A stretch of DNA of 33,516 nt from Desulfobulbaceae bacterium (GTDB lineage Bacteria; Desulfobacterota; Desulfobulbia; Desulfobulbales; Desulfobulbaceae): the NCBI GenBank assembly GCA_019163135.1, contig JAFLKR010000095.1, positions 1 to 33,516 of the forward strand, in the 5' to 3' direction. The notes beneath the pieces were generated by a model. The model did no database searches, was not told where the DNA came from, and saw only the letters and a list, made by a program, of their open reading frames with translations. Positions 10,394 through 19,050 of the stretch are shown here, piece after piece. A program made the translations under genes and the position numbers. Each line of letters begins with the position of its first letter. The stretch's first letter is position 1.

Positions 10394-10552
10394 ATGAAAA
10401 AATATACCTGTGTGGTCTGTGGCTATGTATATGATCCAGCGGAGGGTGATCCGGCAAACGGCGTAGCCGCCGGAACCGCCTTCGAAAACATTCCCGATGA
10501 CTGGACCTGCCCGGTCTGCGGCGCAGGGAAAGACGAGTTCGAAGAAGCGTGA
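10394..10552 (+). CDS. Rubredoxin
   Basis: 52 residues with the FeS4 ligands C6, C9, C39 and C42 in CVVCGY and CPVCGA, and the usual aromatic core (Y4, Y13, W37). A small cytoplasmic one-electron carrier. It sits between its two classic partners, desulfoferrodoxin and the flavodiiron protein (11170), and most likely feeds both. The start at 10394 is fixed by homology and by AAGGATG upstream; the frame stays open further 5' but that part overlaps dfx. A GC-rich hairpin follows. Confidence 0.96.
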   Translation: MKKYTCVVCGYVYDPAEGDPANGVAAGTAFENIPDDWTCPVCGAGKDEFEEA

Positions 10553-10560
10553 ATAACCAT

Positions 10561-10592
10561 CCCTCCCGCCTGGTTATAGCCGAGCGGGAGGG
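10561..10592 (+). terminator. Hairpin after rubredoxin
   Basis: A perfect 9-bp GC-rich stem CCCTCCCGC / GCGGGAGGG with a 14-nt loop, 8 nt after the rubredoxin stop. The tail (TATTCTAA) is only weakly U-rich. Confidence 0.5.
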
Positions 10593-10791
10593 GTATTCTA
10601 ACAGGCCCTATCGGGGAAGGATACTGTCCACGGCGCACCATCGAGACGCCATCTTTTGTTGTAGAAATATCGATTAAGTCGCCAGCACGCATCCGCCCCA
10701 ATTTCTGTTCAATGCCCCGATCTCCCCTCGACAGTACAGATTCCTGCGATCAGAGGCCTTGCACTCTGCCCCTTTTTTATAAGGTTAACCT

Positions 10792-11139
10792 ATGAAAAAA
10801 ATACTGTTTTTTGCTTTTCGCGACAATCCGCTCTGCTTTATCCACGTCCTGCTCAACAGCCTCGATCTGGCGAAACAGGGGATGGAAGGAAAGATCATCC
10901 TGGAGGGTGAGGCGGTCACTCTGGTGCCGCTCATGGCCGATCCGAGTCACTTCCTCCACCCCCTGTATCTCCAGGTCAGGCAACAGGGCTTGATCATCGG
11001 GGCCTGCCGCGCCTGTTCCCTGAAATTAAAGGTCGCCGACGCCATCGAGAAAGAGGGCATACCGCTAATCGGCGAGATGTTCGGTCATCCCGCCATGTCG
11101 CAATATATAAATACCGGGTATAGTATACTTACGTTTTAA
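10792..11139 (+). CDS. DsrE/DsrF-like small protein
   Basis: 115 residues. It starts with KKILFFAFRDNPLCFIHVLLN and has a central Cys pair in GACRACSLKLKVADAIEKEG, then GHPAMSQYINTGYSILTF. This matches the DsrE-like fold (PF02635), in which the Cys after the GxxACxxC strand can carry sulfur. The exact role is unknown. Its place, 240 bp after rubredoxin and 30 bp before the flavodiiron protein on the same strand, ties it to oxygen or sulfide/persulfide stress. It differs in sequence from the DsrE-like protein of the YTD cluster at 20997. AAGG is 9 nt upstream of the ATG. Confidence 0.8.
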   Translation: MKKILFFAFRDNPLCFIHVLLNSLDLAKQGMEGKIILEGEAVTLVPLMADPSHFLHPLYLQVRQQGLIIGACRACSLKLKVADAIEKEGIPLIGEMFGHPAMSQYINTGYSILTF

Positions 11140-11169
11140 TTCAGCCTATCTTGCAGGAGGTTTGTTTCC

Positions 11170-12387
11170 ATGAAAAAAATTGAATTGGCAGATAACGTCT
11201 ACTGGGTGGGGGCCGTCGACTGGGTGACCCGTGATTTTCACGGCTACTCGATCAATGGCACCAGCTATAACGCCTATCTCATCATCGATGAGAAAATCAC
11301 CCTGATCGATACGGTCAAAAAGCCCTACACCAGTGAGTTGCTGCATCGAATCCGTAACATCATCGATCCTGAAAAAATCGATTACCTGGTGGTCAACCAT
11401 GTGGAAATGGACCATTCCGGCGCCTTGCCCGAGGTAATGGAGGCGATCAAACCGGAGAAGGTCTTCTGCTCGAAGATGGGACACAAAGCCCTGCTCCAGC
11501 ATTTCCATCGACCGGATTGGCCCTATCATGTCATCACTCCCGGCGAAGAGGTCAGCCTGGGCAAACGTACCTTGAGTTTTCTCGAAACCCGGATGCTCCA
11601 TTGGCCGGACTCGATGTTCACCTACCTCAAGGAAGACGAGATTCTGTTCACCAGTGACGCCTTCGGCGAGCATCTGGCCACCAGCGAACGCTTTGACGAT
11701 GAGGTCGGTCAGGAACTGCTGATGCATGAGGCGACCAAATATTACGCCAACATCCTTACCCTCTATTCGCCGGTGGTGAAAAAACTGCTGGCCAAAGTCC
11801 AGGAGATGCAACTGCCTATCAAGATGCTCGCCCCTGATCACGGCGTGGTGTGGCGCAGCAATCCTGGGAAGATCATCGAGGCCTATTCGCGCTGGTGTGT
11901 CCATCAGGGTAACGGCAAAGCCCTGGTTATTTACGACACCATGTGGGAATCAACCAAGATGATGGCCAAGGCCATTGCCGAAGGTCTGCACGAAGAGGGG
12001 ATTGAGTACAAACTGCTCGATCTGCAGGTCAACCATCGCAGCGATGTCATGACCGACGTGCTCGAAGCCAGCGCCGTGGTCCTGGGTTCCTCGACCCTCA
12101 ACAATGGCATGCTCCCGCGGATGGCCGATTTCCTCATGTACATGCGCGGTCTTCGCCCCACCAACAAGATCGGGGCCTGCTTCGGGTCCTACGGTTGGTC
12201 GGGTGAGGCGGTTAAAATGATGAACGATACCTTGAAAGAAATGAACATCATTCTCTGCCACGAAGGGCTGAAAATGCAGTATGTGCCCGAGCATGCGCAA
12301 CTGGGCACCTGTGTGGAAATGGGACGGACGGTAGGAAAAACCCTGAAGGCCTTTATGGCCGGTGAGAAGGTCGAATCGGTGATCTGA
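11170..12387 (+). CDS. fprA: Flavodiiron protein (rubredoxin:oxygen oxidoreductase, FprA family)
   Basis: 405 residues, the two-domain class A length. The N-terminal metallo-beta-lactamase-like domain carries the diiron ligands H77, E79 and D81 with H82 in NHVEMDHSG, H144 in MLHWPDSM, D163 in TSDAFG, and a His in APDHGVVW. The C-terminal flavodoxin domain (from about residue 255, ALVIYDTMWESTKMMA) binds FMN and includes GSSTLNNGMLP and FGSYGWSGEA. It reduces O2 to water (and possibly NO) with electrons from rubredoxin. A strong ribosome site (CAGGAGG) precedes the ATG. It closes the plus-strand stress island. Confidence 0.96.
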   Translation: MKKIELADNVYWVGAVDWVTRDFHGYSINGTSYNAYLIIDEKITLIDTVKKPYTSELLHRIRNIIDPEKIDYLVVNHVEMDHSGALPEVMEAIKPEKVFCSKMGHKALLQHFHRPDWPYHVITPGEEVSLGKRTLSFLETRMLHWPDSMFTYLKEDEILFTSDAFGEHLATSERFDDEVGQELLMHEATKYYANILTLYSPVVKKLLAKVQEMQLPIKMLAPDHGVVWRSNPGKIIEAYSRWCVHQGNGKALVIYDTMWESTKMMAKAIAEGLHEEGIEYKLLDLQVNHRSDVMTDVLEASAVVLGSSTLNNGMLPRMADFLMYMRGLRPTNKIGACFGSYGWSGEAVKMMNDTLKEMNIILCHEGLKMQYVPEHAQLGTCVEMGRTVGKTLKAFMAGEKVESVI

Positions 12388-12394
12388 TCTATCC

Positions 12395-12437
12395 GGTTTG
12401 CGGTTATCCCCTTAGTATTCGGGGGTAACCGCAAACC
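12395..12437. terminator. Long hairpin between convergent fprA and cmk
   Basis: GGTTTGCGGTTATCCCC (12395-12411) pairs with GGGGGTAACCGCAAACC (12421-12437) over 17 positions with one T:G wobble and a 9-nt loop. There is no clear T-run, but the stem is strong and the position between convergent ends fits a two-way terminator. Confidence 0.65.
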
Positions 12438-12446
12438 CTTGTCTAT

Positions 12447-13142
12447 TCACTCGCAACAACAAGGGCGGGACGTGACCCGGTCATACATCAGGCCGATGAC
12501 TTCATCGACTGGACGACCGGTGGAATCAATACAGAGCGCGTCCGGCGCGGCCTTGAGCGGGGCGATGGTTCGCTCCCGATCATCCTTGTCCCGTTTAATG
12601 ATCTGGGCCAGCAGTTGCTGCTCGTCCACAGCCTTGCCTTTACTGCGCAACTGGGTTGCTCTTCGGCTAGCGCGAACCTCGGGGCTGGCATCAAGGAAAA
12701 ATTTCCAAGCCGCATCGGGAAACACTACTGTCCCGGTATCACGCCCCTCGGCAACAATGCGGCCGGCGGCCCCTATCTGCTGCTGCAATGCAGTGAGTTT
12801 GTGCCGGACCAACGGTTGCGCCGAAACCGTTGAGGCCAGCATCCCCATTTCCGGGGTGCGCAGATATCGCCCTACCTCACGCCCATCTACAAACACCTGG
12901 ACATCATCCTCTCCTGGTGCTGGCGGGAGAAGCTCGATACGGATCGTTTCCAGGAGCGATTCCAGTTGATCGGGGTGCAACGGATCAACCCCCTGCTCCT
13001 GACAGGCATAAGCCACGGCCCGGTACATGGCACCCGTATCAAGATAGGTGAAACCGAGCCGGGCAGCCAAGGCCCGCGACACCGTGGACTTGCCGCCCCC
13101 TGAAGGTCCATCAATGGTAACGATCGGTTTATGGTCGCACAT
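12447..13142 (-). CDS. cmk: Cytidylate kinase
   Basis: 231 residues. It phosphorylates CMP and dCMP with ATP. Seen: P-loop DGPSGGGKST near residues 11-20, FTYLDTGAMYRAV with the substrate loop, VAEGRDTGTVVFPDA, and ASPEVRASRRATQ in the lid. Its 5' end overlaps hisC by 14 bp and it ends the gatC-gatA-hisC-cmk string, facing fprA. The end (SRPCCCE) has three adjacent cysteines, not a usual feature of the family. In many anaerobes cmk precedes ispH or rpsA; those are absent here. Confidence 0.95.
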   Translation of the reverse strand: MCDHKPIVTIDGPSGGGKSTVSRALAARLGFTYLDTGAMYRAVAYACQEQGVDPLHPDQLESLLETIRIELLPPAPGEDDVQVFVDGREVGRYLRTPEMGMLASTVSAQPLVRHKLTALQQQIGAAGRIVAEGRDTGTVVFPDAAWKFFLDASPEVRASRRATQLRSKGKAVDEQQLLAQIIKRDKDDRERTIAPLKAAPDALCIDSTGRPVDEVIGLMYDRVTSRPCCCE

Positions 13143-14247
13143 AGCTTAATTCCTGCAGACATTCAGCCAAGGCGGCGACAAATCGCCGGTTTTCCGCCGC
13201 CGTGCCCACGGTAATCCGGATAAAATCGGGATAGCCATAGGCCTTCATCGAGCGGACGATCACTCCCTTATAAAGCATCGCCTCATACAGTCGGGTGGCG
13301 TCACCGCCAACATCGATCAGAAAAAAATTAGTGTGCGACGGATAAGGGGTGCAGCCGAGTTGGGTCACCGCCTCAGACAGTTTGGCTCTTTCTTCCGCCG
13401 TCGCCTGCAGGGTATGGTCATAGTGAGCCATGTCGTCCAGGGCCGCCAGCGCGCCTGCCTGAGCTGGCAGGTTGATGTTGAACGGCTGCCGGACACGATG
13501 CAGCAGGCTGGCCACCTCCCGGTGCATGACCCCGAAGCCGACCCGCAATCCCGCCAGGCCGAAGGCCTTGGAAAAGGTGCGCAGAGAGACGACCGCCGGA
13601 ATATATTCAGGATGGCGGATGCAACCCAGGACATCAATACGCCGGGCCGGTACGACAAAATCGACATAGGCCTCGTCCAACACTACAATCACCGATTGCG
13701 GCAGACTGGACAGGAACCGATCAAAGGCTTCTTTCTCAATCAGGGTACCGGTCGGATTGTTCGGGTTGTCGATAAAAATCAGCCGAGTCCGGTCGGTGAC
13801 CGCCGCACTGATCGCCTCCAGGTCATGGGCCATATCTTTCAGGGGGATGACCACATTCTCCCCGCCGCGCACCTGCACAAATTTCTGGTACATGAGAAAA
13901 GAGGGATGGCTGGTGATCACCGCATCCCCGGTACCGACAAAGGCTTTGACCAAAAACTCGATGACCTCGTTGGAACCGTTACCCAGAACGATCTCGGAAG
14001 GATCCGCCCCGATCCACCGGGCGATGGCCTCGGTGAGCGAGTAGCTGGAACCATCGGGATAACGGTGGAGGTTGTGCAGCATCTCGCCGATCGCCTTCAC
14101 CGCTTTGGGCGAGGGACCCCAGGGATTTTCATTGGACGCCAGTTTGATGGCGTTGGTAATCCCGTACTCCCGTTCGAGTTCATCCATGGGTTTGCCGGGA
14201 GGATAGGGTACGATCGCTGCGATGTGTTGGGGAACAGGAATCTGCAT
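13129..14247 (-). CDS. hisC: Histidinol-phosphate aminotransferase
   Basis: 372 residues. PLP enzyme of histidine synthesis (imidazole-acetol phosphate to histidinol phosphate). Seen: KLASNENPWGPSP near residues 35-47, NPNNPTGTL near 161-169, DEAYVDF near 191-197, and the PLP lysine K227 in TFSKAFGLAGLRVGFG. These features separate it from dapL at the left of the window. The ATG lies 2 bp after the gatA stop, so translation is probably coupled. No other his genes are nearby; a broad-specificity role toward aromatic substrates is possible, as in other HisC proteins outside his operons. Confidence 0.93.
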   Translation of the reverse strand: MQIPVPQHIAAIVPYPPGKPMDELEREYGITNAIKLASNENPWGPSPKAVKAIGEMLHNLHRYPDGSSYSLTEAIARWIGADPSEIVLGNGSNEVIEFLVKAFVGTGDAVITSHPSFLMYQKFVQVRGGENVVIPLKDMAHDLEAISAAVTDRTRLIFIDNPNNPTGTLIEKEAFDRFLSSLPQSVIVVLDEAYVDFVVPARRIDVLGCIRHPEYIPAVVSLRTFSKAFGLAGLRVGFGVMHREVASLLHRVRQPFNINLPAQAGALAALDDMAHYDHTLQATAEERAKLSEAVTQLGCTPYPSHTNFFLIDVGGDATRLYEAMLYKGVIVRSMKAYGYPDFIRITVGTAAENRRFVAALAECLQELSYVRP

Positions 14248-14249
14248 AA

Positions 14250-15710
14250 TTAAACTAAAAGTGGTTTTTTTCCTGCAATGCCGGCCCGTTGTTCAAGATT
14301 GTAGGCGGCACGCAAAAGAATAGCTTCATTGAAATGGGCGGACTGGAGTTGCATACCGATCGGCAGGCCTTGAGCGTGGAATCCGCAGGGCACCGACATG
14401 CCGGGGACACCGGCCAGATTAGCAGAAAGGGTAAGGATATCGGACAAATATAGGGCAAGCGGGTCATCGGCCTTGTCGCCGATCTTCCAGGCCGGGGTCG
14501 GGCAGACTGGCGAAACCATCAGGTCGCAGGTGGTAAAGGCTTTGGCAAAATCCTCTTTAATCAAGGTCCGCACCTGGGAGGCCTTCTTGTAGTAGGCATC
14601 GTAATACCCGGCCGAGAGGGCATAGGTACCTATCAGAATCCGGCGCTTGACCTCGTCCCCGAAGCCCTGGGACCGTGAGCGTTTGTAGAGATCGATCAAC
14701 GAATCCGCAGTGCGGTCACGGAAACCGTAACGGACGCCGTCGAACCGGGCCAGATTCGAGCTGGCCTCTGCCGGAGCGATCAGATAATAAACCGCTACGC
14801 AATACTCGGTGTGCGGCAGGGAGACCTCAACGATGGTTGCCCCTGCCTCCTTGAGCATGGCTATTCCCTGGCGGACCACCCGATCAACCTCAGGGTCCAG
14901 ACCCTCGCCGAAATATTCTTTGGGCACCCCAATCCGCACGCCTTGGAGCCCATCCTGCAGCGCCCCCGAAAAATCGGGAACTTCCATGTTGATAGAGGTG
15001 GAATCACGGGGGTCATGGCCGCTGATGGCATTCATCATCAAAGCGCAGTCCCGCACATCCTTGGTCAACGGACCCACTTGATCAAGCGACGAGGCAAAAG
15101 CCACCAGGCCATAACGCGAGACCCGGCCATAAGTCGGTTTCATCCCCACCGTGCCGCAGAGCGAAGCGGGCTGACGGATCGAACCGCCGGTATCGGTCCC
15201 CAAGGAGGCAAAGCATTCGTCCGCCGCCACCGCTGCCGCCGAACCGCCACTGGAACCACCAGCCACATAGCCGATTTTCCAAGGATTGTTTGGGGTCTGA
15301 AAGGCACAGTTTTCACTGGTTGAGCCCATAGCAAATTCGTCCATGGCCAGTTTACCCAGCAGCACCGAACCGGCCTGCGCCAGCCGGGTGACCACTGTGG
15401 CATCATAGGGGGCGACGAAATGCTCCAGTATTCGGGAGCCGCAGGTGGTCGGCATCAAGGTGGTGCAGAGCACATCTTTGACGGCGAGGGGGATGCCGCA
15501 AAGTGAACCGCCCTGACCGTTTTTTCGCCGAGCATCGGCCTGCTCCGCCTGACGCAGTGCACCTTCACGATCAAGGGCCAGGTAGGCCTGCACCTGCGGC
15601 TCAACGGCATCAATTCTGGCAAGAACCGATTCGGTGAGGGCAACCGAGGTCACCGCGCCGCAATCAAGCTGATCCAGAGCTTCATGAAGGGTTAACGAGT
15701 AATGTTCCAT
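14250..15710 (-). CDS. gatA: Asp-tRNA(Asn)/Glu-tRNA(Gln) amidotransferase subunit A
   Basis: 486 residues, full length. Glutaminase subunit of GatCAB: it frees ammonia from glutamine, which GatB uses to convert mischarged Glu-tRNA(Gln) or Asp-tRNA(Asn). The amidase-signature triad is intact: K78 in LAVKDV, the cis-Ser in GGSSGGS (S153/S154) and S177 in GTDTGGSIRQ. It follows gatC by 53 bp, a gap that holds a small hairpin. gatB is not adjacent in this window. No strong ribosome site is visible before the ATG at 15710. Confidence 0.96.
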   Translation of the reverse strand: MEHYSLTLHEALDQLDCGAVTSVALTESVLARIDAVEPQVQAYLALDREGALRQAEQADARRKNGQGGSLCGIPLAVKDVLCTTLMPTTCGSRILEHFVAPYDATVVTRLAQAGSVLLGKLAMDEFAMGSTSENCAFQTPNNPWKIGYVAGGSSGGSAAAVAADECFASLGTDTGGSIRQPASLCGTVGMKPTYGRVSRYGLVAFASSLDQVGPLTKDVRDCALMMNAISGHDPRDSTSINMEVPDFSGALQDGLQGVRIGVPKEYFGEGLDPEVDRVVRQGIAMLKEAGATIVEVSLPHTEYCVAVYYLIAPAEASSNLARFDGVRYGFRDRTADSLIDLYKRSRSQGFGDEVKRRILIGTYALSAGYYDAYYKKASQVRTLIKEDFAKAFTTCDLMVSPVCPTPAWKIGDKADDPLALYLSDILTLSANLAGVPGMSVPCGFHAQGLPIGMQLQSAHFNEAILLRAAYNLEQRAGIAGKKPLLV

Positions 15711-15743
15711 GGTATGAGTATACAGAAAGTTTGAGAAAGAGAG

Positions 15744-15763
15744 CCTCTGTGGATAATCAGAGG
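15744..15763. other. Small hairpin with a DnaA-box sequence in the gatC-gatA gap
   Basis: CCTCTG (15744-15749) and CAGAGG (15758-15763) form a perfect 6-bp stem around TGGATAAT. The sequence TGTGGATAA at 15748-15756 equals the reverse complement of the consensus DnaA box TTATCCACA. Only one such box was noticed, so this may be chance. Confidence 0.35.
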
Positions 15764-16048
15764 TCAGATAATTCGCGGCACAACAAAGGATTCGCCGTTT
15801 TGTTCCGGCGCATTGGCAAGGGCCCGTTCCCGCGGCAGGGACTCCTGGACTTCATCGTCACGGAAGGCATTAACCACCGCTTGCGGGTGGGTGGTCAATG
15901 CTACCCCGGTGGTGTCCAGTTCATCGAGTTTAGCGGCATAGGAGAGGATCGCATCGAGATGTCCGGTCATGCGCTCCACCTCAGCGGCGGTCAAATCCAA
16001 ACGGGCCAGTTTGGCCACATGCTGCACTTCTTCTTGAGTTATTTTCAT
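15764..16048 (-). CDS. gatC: Asp-tRNA(Asn)/Glu-tRNA(Gln) amidotransferase subunit C
   Basis: 94 residues, the normal length. It is the small belt subunit that holds GatA to GatB. Seen: the N-terminal helix ITQEEVQHVAKLARLDLT, the middle MTGHLDAILSYAAKLDELDT and the C-terminal LRDDEV-like segment (AFRDDEVQESLPRERALANAPE) leading to the SFVVPRII tail that contacts GatA. It is the first gene of the gatC-gatA-hisC-cmk string and starts 57 bp after the HD-GYP regulator gene on the same strand, so it could share that transcript. Confidence 0.94.
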   Translation of the reverse strand: MKITQEEVQHVAKLARLDLTAAEVERMTGHLDAILSYAAKLDELDTTGVALTTHPQAVVNAFRDDEVQESLPRERALANAPEQNGESFVVPRII

Positions 16049-16105
16049 GGCTTTATAAAAGAAAAAACAACGGTGATAAGGCGTTGGCCTCGAAACAAAA
16101 AACAG

Positions 16106-17161
16106 CTATTGTTTATACAGGGAACGGACGGAAAGGACAACCCCTGCAAAAATTTCGACGAGTTCAACGTCAAATTGCGAACCGCCACAGCGCCGCAACT
16201 CGCCGATAGCTTCTGGGGTGGTAAGATTTTTTCGATAGTTGCGGCGGGAGGTCATGGCGTCATAACTGTCGGCAATGGTGATGATCCGGGTCAAGGTGTC
16301 AATTTCGTTATCACTGAGACCGTCAGGGTACCCGGAACCGTCGAGTTTTTCATGATGATGCCTAATGATATCGCGCTCCCGGTCCATAAAGCTGAGCGGT
16401 TCAATGATACTCGCCCCAATCTCCGGATGTTTTTTGATCAATTCCCACTCCTCCGGGGTCAAAGTCCCCGGTTTCTGGATACAACTGAGATCGATGACCA
16501 GTTTACCGATATCATGGAACTGGGAAGCCCGCCGCAGAACGACCATATCCTCGCCATTGAGTCCGGCGGCATCCCCTAGGAGAACAACATATTCCGTCAC
16601 TCTGCGGGTATGCCCTGCGGTATAGCCGTCTTTTTCCTCCATTGCGGCCTGCAGGCTGGACATGATCTGAACGGTAGCCTTCTCCAGGTTGTTACTGTAC
16701 TGTTCAAGTAGGATGTTTTTCTCAGCCAGTTCCCGCGTTTTTGCCAACACTTCGCTTTCTAGATTCTTTTTAACCTCTTTTTCCTGCAATAAAAAATGCC
16801 GCTTTTCCGCCGCCTGCTTGATCTTGATATGAAAGAGCTCGATGTCGGCAATGGGTTTGGTCAGAAAATCGTAGGCACCGAGGTTGATAGCCCGCACCGC
16901 ATAATCCATGGAACCTGCACCGGTGAGGAAAAGTACCGGGATATCGATCTTTTTACGGTTCAAGCACTCCATAGTCTCAAATCCGTCCATATCCGGCATA
17001 TTGATATCCAGGACAATAACGTCGAATTCATCCGACACCTGTTCCAATACCTCCCGTCCGGACTGGACAGCCACCACCTCGTGGTCGAATAGATGGAGGA
17101 TTTTTTGGATCGCACTGCGAACCAGCGTATCATCGTCTGCTATGAGAATTTTTGAACCCAT
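16106..17161 (-). CDS. Response regulator with HD-GYP (c-di-GMP phosphodiesterase) output
   Basis: 351 residues. Receiver domain 1-120 with acidic pocket D9-D11, phospho-acceptor D52 (VIVLDINMPDMDG), T80 and K102. A coiled-coil linker covers about 115-165. The HD-GYP domain covers about 170-345: HTRRV at 184-188, the HD dyad in FHDIGK (215-220), HHHEKLDGSGYPDG (268-281) with an intact GYP, and DSYDAMTSRRNY. An intact HD and GYP predict hydrolysis of cyclic di-GMP, controlled by phosphorylation. No partner histidine kinase is next to it. The upstream gap of 196 bp is AT-rich and may hold its promoter, though I see no convincing -35. Confidence 0.93.
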   Translation of the reverse strand: MGSKILIADDDTLVRSAIQKILHLFDHEVVAVQSGREVLEQVSDEFDVIVLDINMPDMDGFETMECLNRKKIDIPVLFLTGAGSMDYAVRAINLGAYDFLTKPIADIELFHIKIKQAAEKRHFLLQEKEVKKNLESEVLAKTRELAEKNILLEQYSNNLEKATVQIMSSLQAAMEEKDGYTAGHTRRVTEYVVLLGDAAGLNGEDMVVLRRASQFHDIGKLVIDLSCIQKPGTLTPEEWELIKKHPEIGASIIEPLSFMDRERDIIRHHHEKLDGSGYPDGLSDNEIDTLTRIITIADSYDAMTSRRNYRKNLTTPEAIGELRRCGGSQFDVELVEIFAGVVLSVRSLYKQ

Positions 17162-17357
17162 ATCTCTTCAGAAGTAACCCGCTAAAAAATAATATTACCG
17201 CCTGAGGAAGTGACCCACACACGGCCAAACGCGCTTTCTATATATAGTCTCTCACAATTACAAAAACTTACCAAAGAATTATTACTTAACCCCTTTGACA
17301 TTTGACGGAAAAAAACAAACTTAAATTATTAAATTCGAATAGTTAACCAAAAAAACA

Positions 17358-18422
17358 TCAAATATTCCACCAGTTTTTAATCCAGTTTAGAGTCTGGTCG
17401 AGACTGGCCGATTCGGTTCGCGTTGAACGGAACCGATTTATATTATGTGGTGTCAGATAAACCGGATAGGCGGCGGAGAGCGGCGCTCCATGCAATTCAG
17501 TCAGCACGGCCAAGGTACCGTTGCGTATATTGTCGAAATCATATCCACCTTCCAGCGTCAGCAACAACTTCCCCTGGCAGCATTCCTCAGCGAGTTCCAG
17601 CAATACCTGCGTCATATAAGCCACCCCGGCGGCACTCACCTGCATGGCACCCATGGGATCGCCACCTAAAATATCAAAACCGCAGGAAACCAGAATCAAC
17701 TGGGGACGAAAACTGCGAGCCAGCGGGACATACAGTTCATTGAATATTCGTGCATATTCTTCATCTCCCTGTCCACCGATTAAGGGAACGTTCACGGTAT
17801 ACCCTGCTCCTTTTCCCTCCCCGGATTCCAGTAAGGTCCCCGACCCTGGATAAAAGGGGTACTGGTGGGTTGAGCAATATAACACCTTGTCGTTCCGATA
17901 AAAACTGCGTTGTGTTCCATTGCCGTGGTGCAGGTCCCAATCGACTATCAGGATACGCTCCAAACCCAAATTCTTGATGGCCCACCTAGCCCCGACGGCT
18001 ATGTTATTGAACAGGCAAAACCCCATGGCCCGGTTACGCTCCGCATGATGCCCCGGGGGACGGACCAGGCAAAAAGCGTTGTCGATCTCACTGCTTGCCA
18101 GTCTCTTGATGCCATCGATCACAGCACCGGCGGCAAGCAGCGCCGCTTGATAAGAGTGCTTTGAGGTTCTAGTGTCGGCATCAAGATAACTGGCAGGAAG
18201 TGCCGCGGTGGCTGCGACCTCCCGGACCAGTTCCGGCGTATGGTTCAATTTTATCATTGCCGCGGTGGCAGCAGGAAAAACAGGAAAAAAGAGTTTCTCG
18301 GCCACCTCGGCTTTTTCCAGTTCCCGATAAATTTCATGCAAACGTTCGGCCGATTCGAGATGCTCTCTGCCGGTTTGATGTGCCAAAAATAATGGATTTT
18401 TATATACAGCGGTTTTTCGCAT
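17358..18422 (-). CDS. Histone-deacetylase-superfamily amidohydrolase
   Basis: About 354 residues, one arginase/deacetylase-fold domain. Seen: CLVRPPGHHAERNRAMGFC with the catalytic His pair, ILIVDWDLHHGNGTQ with the zinc ligands Asp and His, LVSCGFDILGGDPMG with the third zinc Asp, and LEGGYD before the C-terminal helix. Bacterial members (AcuC, HdaH, acetylpolyamine amidohydrolase) remove acetyl groups from proteins or small amines; the substrate here is unknown. I start at 18422 (MRKTAVYKNP), preceded by GGAAGAGG. This start overlaps the end of the cyclo-ligase gene by 23 bp, so the two are probably cotranscribed. Confidence 0.9.
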   Translation of the reverse strand: MRKTAVYKNPLFLAHQTGREHLESAERLHEIYRELEKAEVAEKLFFPVFPAATAAMIKLNHTPELVREVAATAALPASYLDADTRTSKHSYQAALLAAGAVIDGIKRLASSEIDNAFCLVRPPGHHAERNRAMGFCLFNNIAVGARWAIKNLGLERILIVDWDLHHGNGTQRSFYRNDKVLYCSTHQYPFYPGSGTLLESGEGKGAGYTVNVPLIGGQGDEEYARIFNELYVPLARSFRPQLILVSCGFDILGGDPMGAMQVSAAGVAYMTQVLLELAEECCQGKLLLTLEGGYDFDNIRNGTLAVLTELHGAPLSAAYPVYLTPHNINRFRSTRTESASLDQTLNWIKNWWNI

Positions 18423-19023
18423 CACCAGACCTCTTCCAGGTAAACACTTCATTTTCAGTGACCAGCACATCCATAGGGACGTCATGGGGCAGCGCCGGTA
18501 TTTTGCTGACTAATTGTCCGGAAAAGGCAAGACCAATGCGGACGGCCTGGGGCGCAACTTGTGCCAAAAAACGATCGTAATATCCGCCGCCATAGCCGAG
18601 GCGATTCCCGGCGCGATCAAACACAGCGCCTGGCATGAGGATGACTTCAAGGCTTTTCGGGTTCCTCGTCTGGCGTTCCACCAAAGAGAGAACGGGTTCC
18701 GGTATGCCTTTATATCCTGGCGCAAGATCAAGCAGGGGATCGGTTATGGCCACTGCCAGCAACCGGGAATGCTCCGGGACAGCCAGGGGGACGCAGACTA
18801 TTTTTCCCTCCGCCAGGCATCTATGGAGAAGCGGGAAGGTTTCGACTTCGCTCTGATAACTGCAATAGATCAAGATTACGTGACTTTCTTTGAAAACCGG
18901 TAACCCTGCCACTGCTTCGACAATCTGTTTACTCATCCCCCGGCGATGAGCACGGCCAATCCGGTTTCGTTCTGCGAGCATTTGATGGCGGAGTTGTTGA
19001 CGCTCGATGCGGGTATCACTCAT
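18400..19023 (-). CDS. 5-formyltetrahydrofolate cyclo-ligase
   Basis: 207 residues. ATP-dependent conversion of 5-formyl-THF to 5,10-methenyl-THF (YgfA/MTHFS family). Seen: the N-terminal helix with RQQLRHQMLAERNRI, SEVETFPLL in the substrate region, and the family signature PGAVFDRAGNRLGYGGGYYDRFL split around the Mg-ATP site. Folate one-carbon metabolism is expected in a sulfate-reducer-like anaerobe with a Wood-Ljungdahl-type pathway, but that is inference. It lies between the yedE terminator and the deacetylase-like gene, with which it overlaps. Confidence 0.93.
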   Translation of the reverse strand: MSDTRIERQQLRHQMLAERNRIGRAHRRGMSKQIVEAVAGLPVFKESHVILIYCSYQSEVETFPLLHRCLAEGKIVCVPLAVPEHSRLLAVAITDPLLDLAPGYKGIPEPVLSLVERQTRNPKSLEVILMPGAVFDRAGNRLGYGGGYYDRFLAQVAPQAVRIGLAFSGQLVSKIPALPHDVPMDVLVTENEVFTWKRSGDAKNRCI

Positions 19024-19050
19024 AGATTAGGGTTCCCTTTGCACCCCGAC

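Noticed and set aside
10423-10701. Minus-strand frame over rubredoxin treated as a full gene
   Set aside because: Most of it is the antisense of rubredoxin. Only the part beyond the hairpin is kept, as a weak finding.
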